DNA of 64,000 bases from Candidatus Thiodiazotropha endolucinida. GTDB taxonomy: Bacteria; Pseudomonadota; Gammaproteobacteria; Chromatiales; Chromatiaceae. The position numbers were made by a program, and so were the translations under genes. This document shows, piece after piece, positions 18,886 to 28,230 of the stretch. A model generated the notes under the pieces. The model saw only the letters and a list, made by a program, of their open reading frames with translations, had not been told where the DNA came from and did no database searches. The number at the start of each line of letters is the position of its first letter. Position 1 is the first letter of the stretch. Location: contig NZ_MARB01000001.1 of NCBI RefSeq assembly GCF_001715975.1, positions 124,001 to 188,000 on the forward strand. Reading direction: 5' to 3'.

Positions 18886-19546
18886 TTATCTGCAGGCGCG
18901 CTCCATCCCCTGGGAGATGGTCTGCATTGATGAGGATCATCCCATCCCGCAAAAGACGCATGATGTCTCCGCGTTGGTCTTTATGGGGGCCGGTGTCAGC
19001 GTCAACGACCAGTTGCCCTGGATTGAAGGGGAGCTTCAGTTGATCCGCAAGGCCTTCGATCTCGATATACCCGTAATGGGGGTCTGTTTCGGCGCTCAGC
19101 TTATGAGTCGGGCACTGGGAGGCGAGATAACCCGTGGCAGGGGAATGGAGATTGGCTGGCATCCCGTAAAGACGCTGGTCGAGCATGGCAGTGACGGTTG
19201 GTTATGGGATATCCCGGAACAGTTCACTGCCTTTCATTGGCATGCGGACACCTACACGCTACCAGGGCAAAGCAGGCATCTGTTGAAAAGCAACTGTTTT
19301 GATCAGCAGGGATTTGTCATGGGCGATCATCTGGGAATGCAATTTCATCTCGAGATGACCCGGGAAATGGTAGAGAACTGGATAGAGCGATATGGCAGCG
19401 ATCTGTTGCTCGATTCGGATTGTAGTCAGTCAGCCGAGGCTATACTGACCTCAATTGACCAGCGGATTGAGACGTTGCATAAAATCTCCGATCTTATTTA
19501 TGGCAGATGGGTGGAGCGTGTACTGGCGAGGCAGGGTCAGGCATGA
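18827..19546 (+). CDS. class I glutamine amidotransferase (GATase1-like)
   Basis: Cytoplasmic protein of 239 residues with a complete GATase1 triad: nucleophile Cys in VMGVCFGAQLMSRALGG, and His and Glu in MQFHLEMT. It resembles stand-alone GMP-synthase-like amidotransferases whose substrate is unknown. It overlaps the sortase by 59 bases and overlaps the L,D-transpeptidase as ATGA, so it is likely co-transcribed with the sortase genes. A role in modifying a cell-wall or sortase acceptor amide is a guess from this position; a general detoxifying or purine-related role is equally possible. Confidence 0.85.
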   Translation: MKPIRIFRHLVCQHPGYLGDYLQARSIPWEMVCIDEDHPIPQKTHDVSALVFMGAGVSVNDQLPWIEGELQLIRKAFDLDIPVMGVCFGAQLMSRALGGEITRGRGMEIGWHPVKTLVEHGSDGWLWDIPEQFTAFHWHADTYTLPGQSRHLLKSNCFDQQGFVMGDHLGMQFHLEMTREMVENWIERYGSDLLLDSDCSQSAEAILTSIDQRIETLHKISDLIYGRWVERVLARQGQA

Positions 19547-20256
19547 GAAAGCTCCTGCTGCTGCTTGTGCTGATGTTGAACAGTGCCTGGGCCTCTCAGG
19601 ATGCCGAGCTCGAAGTGGCCCTGGAGCATTTGAGTGTCAGTGTGGAGCGGCGCGTGAAAGCACGTTTTGAACAGGCCGGAGTCGATTACCCGCCTCAACG
19701 GATTCAGCTGATTGCATTGAAAGAGAGTCGGCGACTCGAGTTGTGGGCTTTTCAGCACGATAAGTGGCAGTTTATCCACGACTATGCCATTTTTGCGGCC
19801 AGCGGCGGTGTGGGTCCCAAACTGCGTGAAGGGGATAAGCAGGTACCGGAAGGTTTCTATCGCATTACCGAGCTCAATCCCAATAGTCATTTCCATCTGT
19901 CGATGAAACTCAACTATCCGAACGGATTTGATTGGCTGAATGCGAACAGAGAGGGCCGGGTGGCGCCGGGCTCGAATATCTTTATTCATGGCAGTGCTTG
20001 GTCAGCGGGTTGTCTGGCAATCGGCAATCGCTATATCGAAGAGCTTTTCAAACTGGTTGCAAAAGTGGGCTTGGAACACTCAGCAGTACTCATCGTTCCG
20101 TATGACTTCCGCCAAAGAGAGATAACAGTGACAGAGAACGGACCTGCCTGGCTGGGGGAGTTATATGCCTATCTGAAACTGCGTCTAGTACAGTTCCCGT
20201 TGACGGAAAAGAGGTTTAAGTGCGCCTATGATTGCAGAGAAGCGTCAAATAAATAG
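19543..20256 (+). CDS. L,D-transpeptidase (YkuD family)
   Basis: Exported enzyme of 237 residues that links or remodels peptidoglycan stem peptides or attaches proteins to them. The start at 19543 (MRKLLLLLVLMLNSAWA, a signal peptide) is chosen over an upstream GTG at 19507 because it overlaps the previous stop as ATGA. The catalytic motif is HGSAWSAGCLAIG (His, then Cys as nucleophile) near residues 149-161, after EGFYRITELNPNS. It resembles the YafK-like group. As the last gene of the run pdsO-target-sortase-GATase-Ldt, it may work on the same envelope structure. Confidence 0.9.
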   Translation: MRKLLLLLVLMLNSAWASQDAELEVALEHLSVSVERRVKARFEQAGVDYPPQRIQLIALKESRRLELWAFQHDKWQFIHDYAIFAASGGVGPKLREGDKQVPEGFYRITELNPNSHFHLSMKLNYPNGFDWLNANREGRVAPGSNIFIHGSAWSAGCLAIGNRYIEELFKLVAKVGLEHSAVLIVPYDFRQREITVTENGPAWLGELYAYLKLRLVQFPLTEKRFKCAYDCREASNK

Positions 20257-20298
20257 GGCATGGCTGAAGCTTAGCCCATACATGGATATGAACCGGGC

Positions 20299-20982
20299 CT
20301 ATTTCAAATTCGCCAGGTAGGTTGCCACCGCGTCCATATCACTGTCGCTAAGGCGTATAGCAACACCGGACATCCAGACATTGGTTCGCTTGCCGGTGCG
20401 GTCGCGAAACTCTTTCAGCATTTTAACGACATAGTCATGGCGTTGACCGGCGAGACGGGCATAACCTTCCTGGCCGCGTCCATTTTCACCATGACATTTG
20501 ACGCAGGCGTCTTTAAAGATCTTTTCACCTTCCGCTAGCAGCGAACTATTGCCTCCGCCAGAGGGTTTCATTTGCATGTCTCCATAGTAGAGGGCGATCT
20601 TTATCTTGTCTTCGAAGCTGAAGGTTTTGGCCAGATTGCTCATCAGATAATCGTTACGACGGCCATCGCCAAAACGCTGGAACTGATCAACGATATAGAC
20701 CGGATTCTGTCCGGCCAGGTTAGGCGCAAGGGGCTGTATTGCTATGCCATCCTTACCATGGCAGGAATTGCATAATATTGTCCTCTCACGCCCCTCCTTG
20801 ACCATCTGTTTGTACAGTTTGCCGTTGTTTGATATCGCTTCAATGCGGCTTTCAAGGCTTTTACGCAGTTTCAGATCCTCTTCCATGTCATCCGCCATTG
20901 CATTCTGACCCATCAGCATTGTGGCAATCGCGATGAGTGTGATTGTCAACAGCCAATTTATAATCGGAACTATGGATCGCAT
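20299..20982 (-). CDS. dihaem cytochrome c4-type protein
   Basis: Periplasmic electron carrier of 227 residues with an N-terminal signal/anchor (about 8-30, ending at QNAMA). It has two c-type haem motifs, CNSCH (about residue 71) and CVKCH (about residue 162). Candidate distal methionine ligands follow each: YLMSNL and VWMSGVA. The two similar halves with CHGxxG are the c4 pattern. Cytochromes c4 feed electrons to terminal oxidases. It converges on the L,D-transpeptidase gene and has its own promoter side facing mrcB. Confidence 0.9.
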   Translation of the reverse strand: MRSIVPIINWLLTITLIAIATMLMGQNAMADDMEEDLKLRKSLESRIEAISNNGKLYKQMVKEGRERTILCNSCHGKDGIAIQPLAPNLAGQNPVYIVDQFQRFGDGRRNDYLMSNLAKTFSFEDKIKIALYYGDMQMKPSGGGNSSLLAEGEKIFKDACVKCHGENGRGQEGYARLAGQRHDYVVKMLKEFRDRTGKRTNVWMSGVAIRLSDSDMDAVATYLANLK

Positions 20983-21191
20983 CTGGTTTCAACTCCCTGC
21001 TATCATGTGCATTTCAAACCAACATAGCGGCCAAGATTTTTGAGACTTGATTCACGTATTGGGTTTTTAGGAATTTAAAGCATGAGGATGCGATATAAAG
21101 CGGTGGTTTCCAATAGGTTATGTGATAGGCAGTTGGCCGCCCGTATCAGATTACGAGCGATTGGCCCCGGTCTGTAGAACTGTAAACGAGT

Positions 21192-23516
21192 ATGGCGAAG
21201 AAGCGTGCAAAACGGGGAATAACCAAGTCCAATCGGAGTAGAAATCAAAGATGGAAACGATGGTTTTTGCTTGGGATAGTCACTCTTCTCCTGGCGGTAA
21301 TTCTATATCTCCTCTATCTCGACCAGGTCGTGCAAAATCGTTTTCAGGGACGTCGCTGGGATGTGCCCGCCAAGGTATACAGCCGAACCCTGGACCTCTA
21401 TCCGGGTGCCTTATTGTCTACCAGCCATCTGCAACAGACACTCGACGGACTGGGATATCGACGGGTTAAACATCCCGATCGACCCGGAGAGTACTCCAGC
21501 TATCGCGGACGCTATCTTATACGCACGCGCCCGTTTCATTTTCCCGATATCAATCGTCCAAGCGACTATCTGGAAGTTGTTCTGGATAAGCAGGGTGTGC
21601 GTACTTTGAAGCGGGCGAGTAACGGAGATCCGATCGGTTACTATCGTATTGAGCCGAGACTCATCGGCAGTCTCTCCTCGACACAAGGTGAAGACCGTAT
21701 TCTGCTGACACGAGAGGAGCTGCCTGATTTACTGGTGGCGGGCTTGATTGCGGTGGAGGATCGCAGCTTCTATCAGCATATCGGCATCGATCCGATGGCG
21801 ATCGGGCGTGCACTGTGGGCGAACCTGGCTGCGAAGCGTGTGGTGCAGGGTGGCAGTACACTGACGCAACAGTTGGTGAAGAACTACTTCCTCAGCCTGG
21901 AACGTACACTGTGGCGAAAGATCAATGAAATCGCGATGGCTCTGATTCTGGATTTGCGATACAGCAAGGATGAGATTCTTGAGGCCTATGCAAATGAGAT
22001 CTATCTGGGACAGCAAGGGGGAAAGGCAATTCATGGCTTTGCCCTGGCCAGTCGTTTCTACTTCAATCGACCCTTGCATGAGTTGGACCTGCCTCGCCTG
22101 GCGCTGCTAGTCACCCTGGTCAGAGGGCCTTCGGCCTATGATCCGAGACGCCACCCGGAGCAGGCAAAAAAGAGACGGAGTCTGGTCCTGCAGCTGATGG
22201 CGGATCAGGGTGTGATCAGCCCGCGACAGGCAGATTCGGCGAGAGATCAACCCCTGGGGGTAGAGCAGGGCAGCCTGCACAGTTCAGGTAGTCCGGCATT
22301 TATGGATCTGGTCAAACGCCAGTTACGCAGGGATTATCAAGAGGAGGATTTAAGTGCCGGTGGCTTAAGAATTTTCTCCACTCTTGATCCCTGGTTCCAG
22401 CAGCGTGCCGAACAAGCATTGTCACAACAGCTCAGTGAATTGGAGCGTAAACAGGGCATCCAAGCCGGCACCCTTCAAGGGGCGCTCACCCTGGCAGATA
22501 CGGAGACAGGAGAGGTGTTGGCTGTTGTGGGAGACAGAAACCCACGCTACGCAGGTTTTAATCGTGCCCTGGATGCGGTAAGACCGGTTGGGTCACTGAT
22601 CAAACCCGCCGTCTACCTCACAGCCCTGTCTCAGTCAGGAGACTATCATCTGCTTTCACCGCTCGATGACAGTCCGATTCAGATCAAGGGAATGAACGGT
22701 GAAATCTGGACCCCTGGGAATTATGATAATCAGAGTCATGAGGGGGTGACACTGGAGCAGGCGCTGACAGAGTCTTTCAATCAGGCAACGGTCCGTCTCG
22801 GGCTCTCTGTCGGACTTGAATCGATAATCGACAATCTCTACAGGCTGGGGATACGCCGTCCGCTCCATTCCTATCCGTCGCTGCTTCTGGGTGCGGTCTC
22901 CCTCTCGCCCCTGGAGATGACGCAGATGTACCAGACACTGGCGAATGGCGGATACGGCGCTACCCTGAAATCGATCCGTGACGTGACTGATGCGCAGGGT
23001 ACGCCACTCTCGCGATACCCGCTGACGGTTGAGTCAAGGGTGGATAGCCGGGCAGTCTATTTGCTGCGGCATGCACTTAACGAAGTGACCCGTAGCGGTA
23101 CAGGCAAGGCGCTCCAGTGGCTGTTGCCGGGTGAAGTGGACGTGGCGGGAAAGACTGGAACTACGGATAATTTACGCGATAGTTGGTTTGCCGGATTTGA
23201 CCAGAAACATACCGCGGTCGTTTGGGTCGGACGCGATGACAACCAACCGACTGGATTGACAGGTTCCAGCGGCGCCATGCGGATCTGGGCCGGCTTGATG
23301 AATGGTATAGGCATCACGTCATTACAGCAGAATCTGCCAGTAGGTGTGGAGATGCTCGCGATCGATCCCGAAACCGGACTTCTGGGAGAGGGATGCCCCC
23401 AAGTCCTTGAATATCCTTTCATTAGTGGTAGCGGTCCGGCATCACGGGCAGCCTGTGCCCGTTCTGGATCAGTGGTGGAAGACGGAATTCTCTGGTTTCA
23501 ACGTTTTTTCAACTAG
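21192..23516 (+). CDS. mrcB: bifunctional penicillin-binding protein 1B
   Basis: Class A PBP of 774 residues that polymerises and crosslinks peptidoglycan. A short basic N-terminus and a membrane helix (about 27-46) are followed by a UB2H-like segment (RVKHPDRPGEYSSYRG). The glycosyltransferase domain has EDRSFYQHIGIDPMAIGRA and the GGSTLTQQLVKN motif. The transpeptidase domain has the SLIK active-site motif (RPVGSLIKP), SFN and KTGTTDNLRDSWFAGF. The length matches the family. Its TAG stop lies in the CTAG that borders the repeat element at 23513-23810. Confidence 0.96.
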   Translation: MAKKRAKRGITKSNRSRNQRWKRWFLLGIVTLLLAVILYLLYLDQVVQNRFQGRRWDVPAKVYSRTLDLYPGALLSTSHLQQTLDGLGYRRVKHPDRPGEYSSYRGRYLIRTRPFHFPDINRPSDYLEVVLDKQGVRTLKRASNGDPIGYYRIEPRLIGSLSSTQGEDRILLTREELPDLLVAGLIAVEDRSFYQHIGIDPMAIGRALWANLAAKRVVQGGSTLTQQLVKNYFLSLERTLWRKINEIAMALILDLRYSKDEILEAYANEIYLGQQGGKAIHGFALASRFYFNRPLHELDLPRLALLVTLVRGPSAYDPRRHPEQAKKRRSLVLQLMADQGVISPRQADSARDQPLGVEQGSLHSSGSPAFMDLVKRQLRRDYQEEDLSAGGLRIFSTLDPWFQQRAEQALSQQLSELERKQGIQAGTLQGALTLADTETGEVLAVVGDRNPRYAGFNRALDAVRPVGSLIKPAVYLTALSQSGDYHLLSPLDDSPIQIKGMNGEIWTPGNYDNQSHEGVTLEQALTESFNQATVRLGLSVGLESIIDNLYRLGIRRPLHSYPSLLLGAVSLSPLEMTQMYQTLANGGYGATLKSIRDVTDAQGTPLSRYPLTVESRVDSRAVYLLRHALNEVTRSGTGKALQWLLPGEVDVAGKTGTTDNLRDSWFAGFDQKHTAVVWVGRDDNQPTGLTGSSGAMRIWAGLMNGIGITSLQQNLPVGVEMLAIDPETGLLGEGCPQVLEYPFISGSGPASRAACARSGSVVEDGILWFQRFFN

Positions 23517-23810
23517 GGCCTGTTAACACTAATCCAATACGCCCTGCTGGGGCTGTTTTTGTGTCCAGCAAGGCAGAATGAGCGAGGTGTAGTTATGCTA
23601 CATGAGCGAATGATAACGCCGCTGGGCGCAAAAACAGCCCCAGCCCTTCGGGTTGCGCCTGAAAAAGCGCCACTCGGCGTTGCTCGTCGCTCATTTGGAA
23701 TAACCAAACCTCTCTCCTCGCGCCCCGAAGGAAGTGCCCTTGGGGTGCGCCTTGATTGGCGCTTTTTCAGGCACAACAGGGCGTATTGAATTAGTGTTAA
23801 CAGGCCCTAG
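23513..23810. repeat. non-autonomous inverted-repeat element (MITE-like), copy 1
   Basis: A 298-bp element, counting a CTAG at each end. The terminal inverted repeats are 34 bp with one mismatch and begin CTAGGGCCTGTTAACACTAA. Internal inverted repeats also pair: 23546-23561 with 23629-23644 (16 bp, perfect), 23602-23609 with 23687-23694, and 23657-23671 with 23758-23772 (15 bp, perfect). No transposase is encoded. It is nearly identical to the copy at 28725-28995, with two substitutions and a 27-bp segment extra. The ends (CTAG or TA duplication) suggest mobilisation by an IS5- or IS630-type transposase; that is inference. Confidence 0.88.
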
Positions 23811-24206
23811 GATGATGATTTGATTGTCACTACCACACTGCTGTATCTCTCCAGCGGCTTTACAGTAGCTTCTGCAGGTGTAATGCACTACGAACCTCCC
23901 GCATTGTTTGAAATCACAGGGCCTAAGTAAGGTCCGATATCTATCCGTCATATCAAAAACAGATCTTGGAAACAGGTGTTACAACCATTATGCTATTTAA
24001 TTCAATTACTTATAGTGGCCGGAAATGGTGGTACAACAATTCCACCGCTGAATAAACCTCTGACTCAATTCGGAGGCTTCTCATACCTTAGGACCGCTCA
24101 GTGTTCTTGTCCAAGAGACGGTACATGCTCTGCCTTGTACCCTGATATGAGATTTACAGGGTTATGGTGGAATTAACACTTTTAACAAATTGTCACCATT
24201 ATAATT
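23811..24206. other. non-coding stretch between repeat copy 1 and the PilZ gene
   Basis: About 490 AT-richer bases without a convincing open frame. I see no recognisable gene remnant, RNA or repeat before the promoter at 24207-24233. Confidence 0.45.
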
Positions 24207-24233
24207 TCAAGCTCTACAACCGATCGCCGATAA
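24207..24233 (+). promoter_or_regulatory. sigma-28 (FliA)-type promoter
   Basis: TCAAGCTC at 24207-24214 and a perfect GCCGATAA at 24226-24233 are separated by exactly 11 bases. TCAAG is a common -35 form for FliA promoters in gammaproteobacteria. The predicted start is near 24240, about 58 bases before the ATG of the PilZ gene at 24299. Together with the site at 4768-4794 it suggests that flagellar sigma-28 controls two separate c-di-GMP units here. Confidence 0.72.
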
Positions 24234-24298
24234 TGGAATAATCTGGAAATCAAAAGGTTATTATTCTACTGGGAGTAACCTTTGTAGCGGACCAATGA

Positions 24299-24712
24299 AT
24301 GAATAATCGTAGAAGGCATCAACGGCTGGAGATCGATCTGTCGGCAGATCTGGCTTTTCGGGGGCAGACCTTCGAGGAGTGCAGGATTTGTAACTTTTCC
24401 GAGGGTGGTATCTATCTGCAGTGTGACGATGAAAGGCTGGACGAACTGCTGCCCAATGGTTACATCGCGGAACCTGATCGTATGGATGCGGTCCTTAGCG
24501 TTGCCTCCAGACAGGTACGTATTTCCTTGGTCTATAAGCATGATCATGGAGTGGGTGGCAGCATTATTGATCATCAGGAAGCAGAGGCGCTGTATACCCA
24601 TCTTCAGTCTCAACGCGAGAACAAGCACATCGAACAGACCCCTATCGATAAGGCGGCAGTGAAGCCTGTGATAGAAACACTCCAGAGTCGATTATCTCAA
24701 TCCGCTGCTTAG
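24299..24712 (+). CDS. PilZ-domain c-di-GMP-binding protein
   Basis: Single-domain PilZ protein of 137 residues. The c-di-GMP contacts are visible: an arginine-rich RRRHQR at residues 4-9 and the NFSEGG motif near residue 38. An ATG four bases upstream is followed at once by a stop, so 24299 is the start. It is followed by the DUF1631-like/GGDEF/EAL gene on the same strand and probably shares the sigma-28-type promoter. A role in motility or surface attachment is inferred from this. Confidence 0.88.
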   Translation: MNNRRRHQRLEIDLSADLAFRGQTFEECRICNFSEGGIYLQCDDERLDELLPNGYIAEPDRMDAVLSVASRQVRISLVYKHDHGVGGSIIDHQEAEALYTHLQSQRENKHIEQTPIDKAAVKPVIETLQSRLSQSAA

Positions 24713-24788
24713 TTCTTTTTTCACTCAATCAACAGAAGCCTTGCTGTCGCGCGCCAATGAACCCCAGAGCAGTCAACAGGAATCAACG

Positions 24789-27700
24789 ATGATCCTGATG
24801 ATGACAGCCCTGGAAAGGGAACAAGCAGAGATTTCAGCGGCCTTCCTTAAACAGATTGAAAAGGCGTTTGATGGTCTGGCCAGCCTGTCTGGCGTCAATC
24901 CCTCTGCCCCGTCAGTGGTCAACCAGGAGCTCGAGCTGGTGGAGAAGGTTGAGATCGACCACTGGGTTGTAATCAACGATATTGCCAGAGAGATTGAGGC
25001 GGAATCGGCGCTTAACCTCTATCATATAGAAACGGCGCTCACCTACCTGACAGAATACACGATCAAAGATGAGAACAATCCTCTCTCACCGATCAGTCTG
25101 CTCAATGCCCTGAAACATGCACTGAACAGGTTCGATTTGGAAATCAGCTGCTTTCACTTGATCCTGAGCGTTTTTCAGAGGACGGTGCTGCAGGGGCTCG
25201 ATAATTTATACGAAGAGATCGTGGGGCTGTTGAAGGAGAAAGGAATCGATTTTACTTCTGAATATCAGACAAGCGCCAATACAAGTCATCCAGCGAAAAA
25301 GAAATCCCATCCAAACGTGGGCAGGGTTTTACAGCAGCTATCGACGTTACTCAATGCCAAACATCAAAATGAGCATGACGATCTGGGTCCGGATGTTGTA
25401 TGGATTGACAAAAACCGGGTTATAGAATCCCTGAATAGCCTCCCCTTGAGATTTGGTTCATCCGTTCTCAAGCAGCTCGAGCATGAGTTGCAGAATCAAC
25501 CATCCGATCATCAAAAACTAGATCCTGTGGTGAGTGCGGCGATCAGGACCGGTGAGGAATTGGTCTCAGCACTCCGTAACGATCCGCTTATACCGGCAGA
25601 CCTGAAAGATCTGCTGAATCGGATGGAGATTCAGATTATTCAGGAAGTGGTGAATGACCCTTCACTACTGGAAAACAGTAAACACCCTATCAGGCAGCTC
25701 CTTGCCACGATAGAGTCTCTGGCCCCCTATCTCACAACGGGGAATCAGATGACACAGATACGCGATATGGCGCAGATATCACAGATTCTCGATGCCATAG
25801 ATTGCAATAAGCTCGATACGGTTTCTGAAGTGACGCAGGCGCTCGAGGCCTTAAAACATAACCAGTTGGAGCAGTTTCATCATAATCGCCTGCTTGCGAT
25901 CAAGCACTGTGAAAAGGATGAGCAATTTATATCAGCGGAGCGCGAGGTCTTAACTTATTTAGGTAACCAGCTGCTGGGGAAATCGGTAACCGGTGCGATA
26001 GCAAGACTGTTTCAATATGGATGGATCAACCTGCTGGTGCAGACCTATGCGATTGAGGGTGAAGAGAGCACGGCCTGGAAGGCTTATTCCCGTGTCATCG
26101 AAATAATGGGGAAACTTTTCCTCAACCAATCGTCACCGCACGAAATGAGCGAAAGTCGAATTCGCGATCTGATCTCGCTAATCAGAAAGGGATTTCGTGA
26201 CTATCCCGTATATCCTGAAGAGAGCCGGAATTTTGCTATTGAACTACAGACAGCGCTCATCAGGGGGGGCGATGCAGCGACGCCGTTTTGTGAGCAGAGA
26301 ATAGAGGTTGATGAAAACTACCTGACCCAATTTTTTACCGACAGGGTAAACAATCCTGATAACAGTGCAGTGTCGGCAATTGATCAGGTCTCATTAGAGA
26401 GAATCAAATCCCTCAAGATCGATACCTGGATGGTTGTGGGTTCAGGTGAACGAATGCTGTTTCTGGCTTGGAAAAACAGTGATTCATCCCGTTTCCTGTT
26501 TGTGGATGGAGATGGATTGAAGGCATTGGATATCACTGATTGTGAATTGGCGAAATCTCTTGATAGTGGTAACTACAGTGTCATGCAGGACCGGGTGCAG
26601 CCGATTGTTGACAGGGCAATCGACCGCATACTGTTGTCGAGTTTCAATCATATCAAGGATGAGTCATCCACCGATGAACTGACCGGGCTGTTTAATCGCC
26701 GCAGATTTGAACGCCATCTGCGTGAGTTGTCAGTTGAGGCAGAAAACAACGAGACGCAGCACGTACTGATATTGCTTGACCTGGACAAGTTTCATGTGGT
26801 CAATGATCTGTGCGGCTTCAAAGGGGGTGACCAACTGCTGCAGACGGTTTCATCAATAGTCTCCAGTTATCTCACCGAAGATGGCATGGTGGCGCGTATC
26901 GGTGATGATGAATTTGCCCTGCTTATGAGGAATGCGGATCTGGATAAGGGATTTCTGAATGCTGAATCATTGCGTCGTGCAATCGAGGGGTATCGTTTCA
27001 ACTGGGATGGTCGTCTGATACCGGTTTCAGCCAGTCTTGGCGTAGTACAGGTGAACGCCCGGCAACAAGCGGATACCAGTGAACTGTTACAGGCTGCCAA
27101 GTCTGCCTGTAATATGGCCAAAGAGGGTGGTAGAAACTGTACGCGGCTCTATTCGGCTTCCGATACCGCCTATCAGAAACACATGCAGGTCATCCAGACG
27201 ATTCCAGCTATTCAAGAGGCGTTGGCGAACGATCGAATGGTGCTCTTTGCCCAGCCAATCGTGCCACTTAAACAAGATGCGGGATTGAAGCCTCACTATG
27301 AAATCCTGTTACGTATTCTCGATGACAAGGGTGAACCTCAACCACCACAGCGTTTCATCAAAATCGCAGAACAATATGATCTGATGCGGGCCGTTGATCT
27401 TTGGGTGATAGATCACTTCTTTGATGCAATTACACCCTATGGCGACAGGCTGCTGGGAGACATCAGTTTCTCAGTCAATCTGTCGACCACGTCTGTTGTC
27501 GACAGCGAGTTCAAGCGCTATCTGAAACAGCGTATCAGTGAGTCACCCGTTCCTGCCGAGCAACTGGGATTCGAGGTCACTGAAACGGCTCTCGCCAGAG
27601 ATATCGAGGATACGGTGGCCTTCATGAAGGATGTCAGATCGATGGGGTGCTCCTGTTATCTGGATGATTTCGGATCAGGTTTCGCCTCTTTCTCATATCT

Positions 27701-27980
27701 CAAGGATTTTCCCGTCAACTACGTGAAGATCGACGGTATCTTCGTGCGCGAGATGATCCAGAACACAGCCGATTTGGCGATGGTTATTTCGATCATGGAA
27801 CTCGCTCATTTCATGGATAAAGTGGTGATTGCCGAACATGTGAGTGATGCCTCTATCGGCAAGGCGCTGCAGGAGATGGGGGTGGATTTCGCGCAGGGCT
27901 ATCATTTTGGACGCCCAAAGGTCTTTAGCGAGGTTTTGCAAGAGATTGCGGGAGATCGGCAACAAATCTCCACTGCCTGA
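24789..27980 (+). CDS. DUF1631-like protein with GGDEF and EAL domains
   Basis: Cytoplasmic protein of about 1063 residues without membrane segments. The long helical N-terminal part (about 1-600) resembles DUF1631 proteins. The GGDEF domain is altered: the signature reads RIGDDEF and there is no RxxD site. The EAL domain has EIL instead of EAL but keeps SVNLST, EVTET, DDFGSGF, VKIDG, AEHV and AQGY, so phosphodiesterase activity is plausible, with the GGDEF domain perhaps only regulatory. I prefer ATG 24789 (AGGA seven bases upstream) to TTG 24741, which also keeps the frame open. It follows the PilZ gene on the same strand. Confidence 0.85.
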   Translation: MILMMTALEREQAEISAAFLKQIEKAFDGLASLSGVNPSAPSVVNQELELVEKVEIDHWVVINDIAREIEAESALNLYHIETALTYLTEYTIKDENNPLSPISLLNALKHALNRFDLEISCFHLILSVFQRTVLQGLDNLYEEIVGLLKEKGIDFTSEYQTSANTSHPAKKKSHPNVGRVLQQLSTLLNAKHQNEHDDLGPDVVWIDKNRVIESLNSLPLRFGSSVLKQLEHELQNQPSDHQKLDPVVSAAIRTGEELVSALRNDPLIPADLKDLLNRMEIQIIQEVVNDPSLLENSKHPIRQLLATIESLAPYLTTGNQMTQIRDMAQISQILDAIDCNKLDTVSEVTQALEALKHNQLEQFHHNRLLAIKHCEKDEQFISAEREVLTYLGNQLLGKSVTGAIARLFQYGWINLLVQTYAIEGEESTAWKAYSRVIEIMGKLFLNQSSPHEMSESRIRDLISLIRKGFRDYPVYPEESRNFAIELQTALIRGGDAATPFCEQRIEVDENYLTQFFTDRVNNPDNSAVSAIDQVSLERIKSLKIDTWMVVGSGERMLFLAWKNSDSSRFLFVDGDGLKALDITDCELAKSLDSGNYSVMQDRVQPIVDRAIDRILLSSFNHIKDESSTDELTGLFNRRRFERHLRELSVEAENNETQHVLILLDLDKFHVVNDLCGFKGGDQLLQTVSSIVSSYLTEDGMVARIGDDEFALLMRNADLDKGFLNAESLRRAIEGYRFNWDGRLIPVSASLGVVQVNARQQADTSELLQAAKSACNMAKEGGRNCTRLYSASDTAYQKHMQVIQTIPAIQEALANDRMVLFAQPIVPLKQDAGLKPHYEILLRILDDKGEPQPPQRFIKIAEQYDLMRAVDLWVIDHFFDAITPYGDRLLGDISFSVNLSTTSVVDSEFKRYLKQRISESPVPAEQLGFEVTETALARDIEDTVAFMKDVRSMGCSCYLDDFGSGFASFSYLKDFPVNYVKIDGIFVREMIQNTADLAMVISIMELAHFMDKVVIAEHVSDASIGKALQEMGVDFAQGYHFGRPKVFSEVLQEIAGDRQQISTA

Positions 27981-28230
27981 TCGATCCATTTTTATTTCGA
28001 GGCCGCAACCATTGCCGGTGTTGATGTACAGCAGGGCAGACAGGGTGGGCAAATCGGATATCTTATGCAAAACCAGTCCCCACCCCGATAACATGACGAC
28101 GCATGTTGGCGAACGGGGGGCAAATAACGAATATCTGTGACTGCAACAGTCACTAAGCGTTTCTTGACAGGCGCCAGATAGGCTACAATCCGAGCAGAAT
28201 TCCATTCCTGAATAGTGAGGGAGCAGAGGT

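Noticed and set aside
23559-23789. 76-codon frame inside repeat copy 1 (and its relative in copy 2)
   Set aside because: The frame is altered by the 27-bp indel between the copies and has no ribosome site; it is part of a foldable non-coding element.
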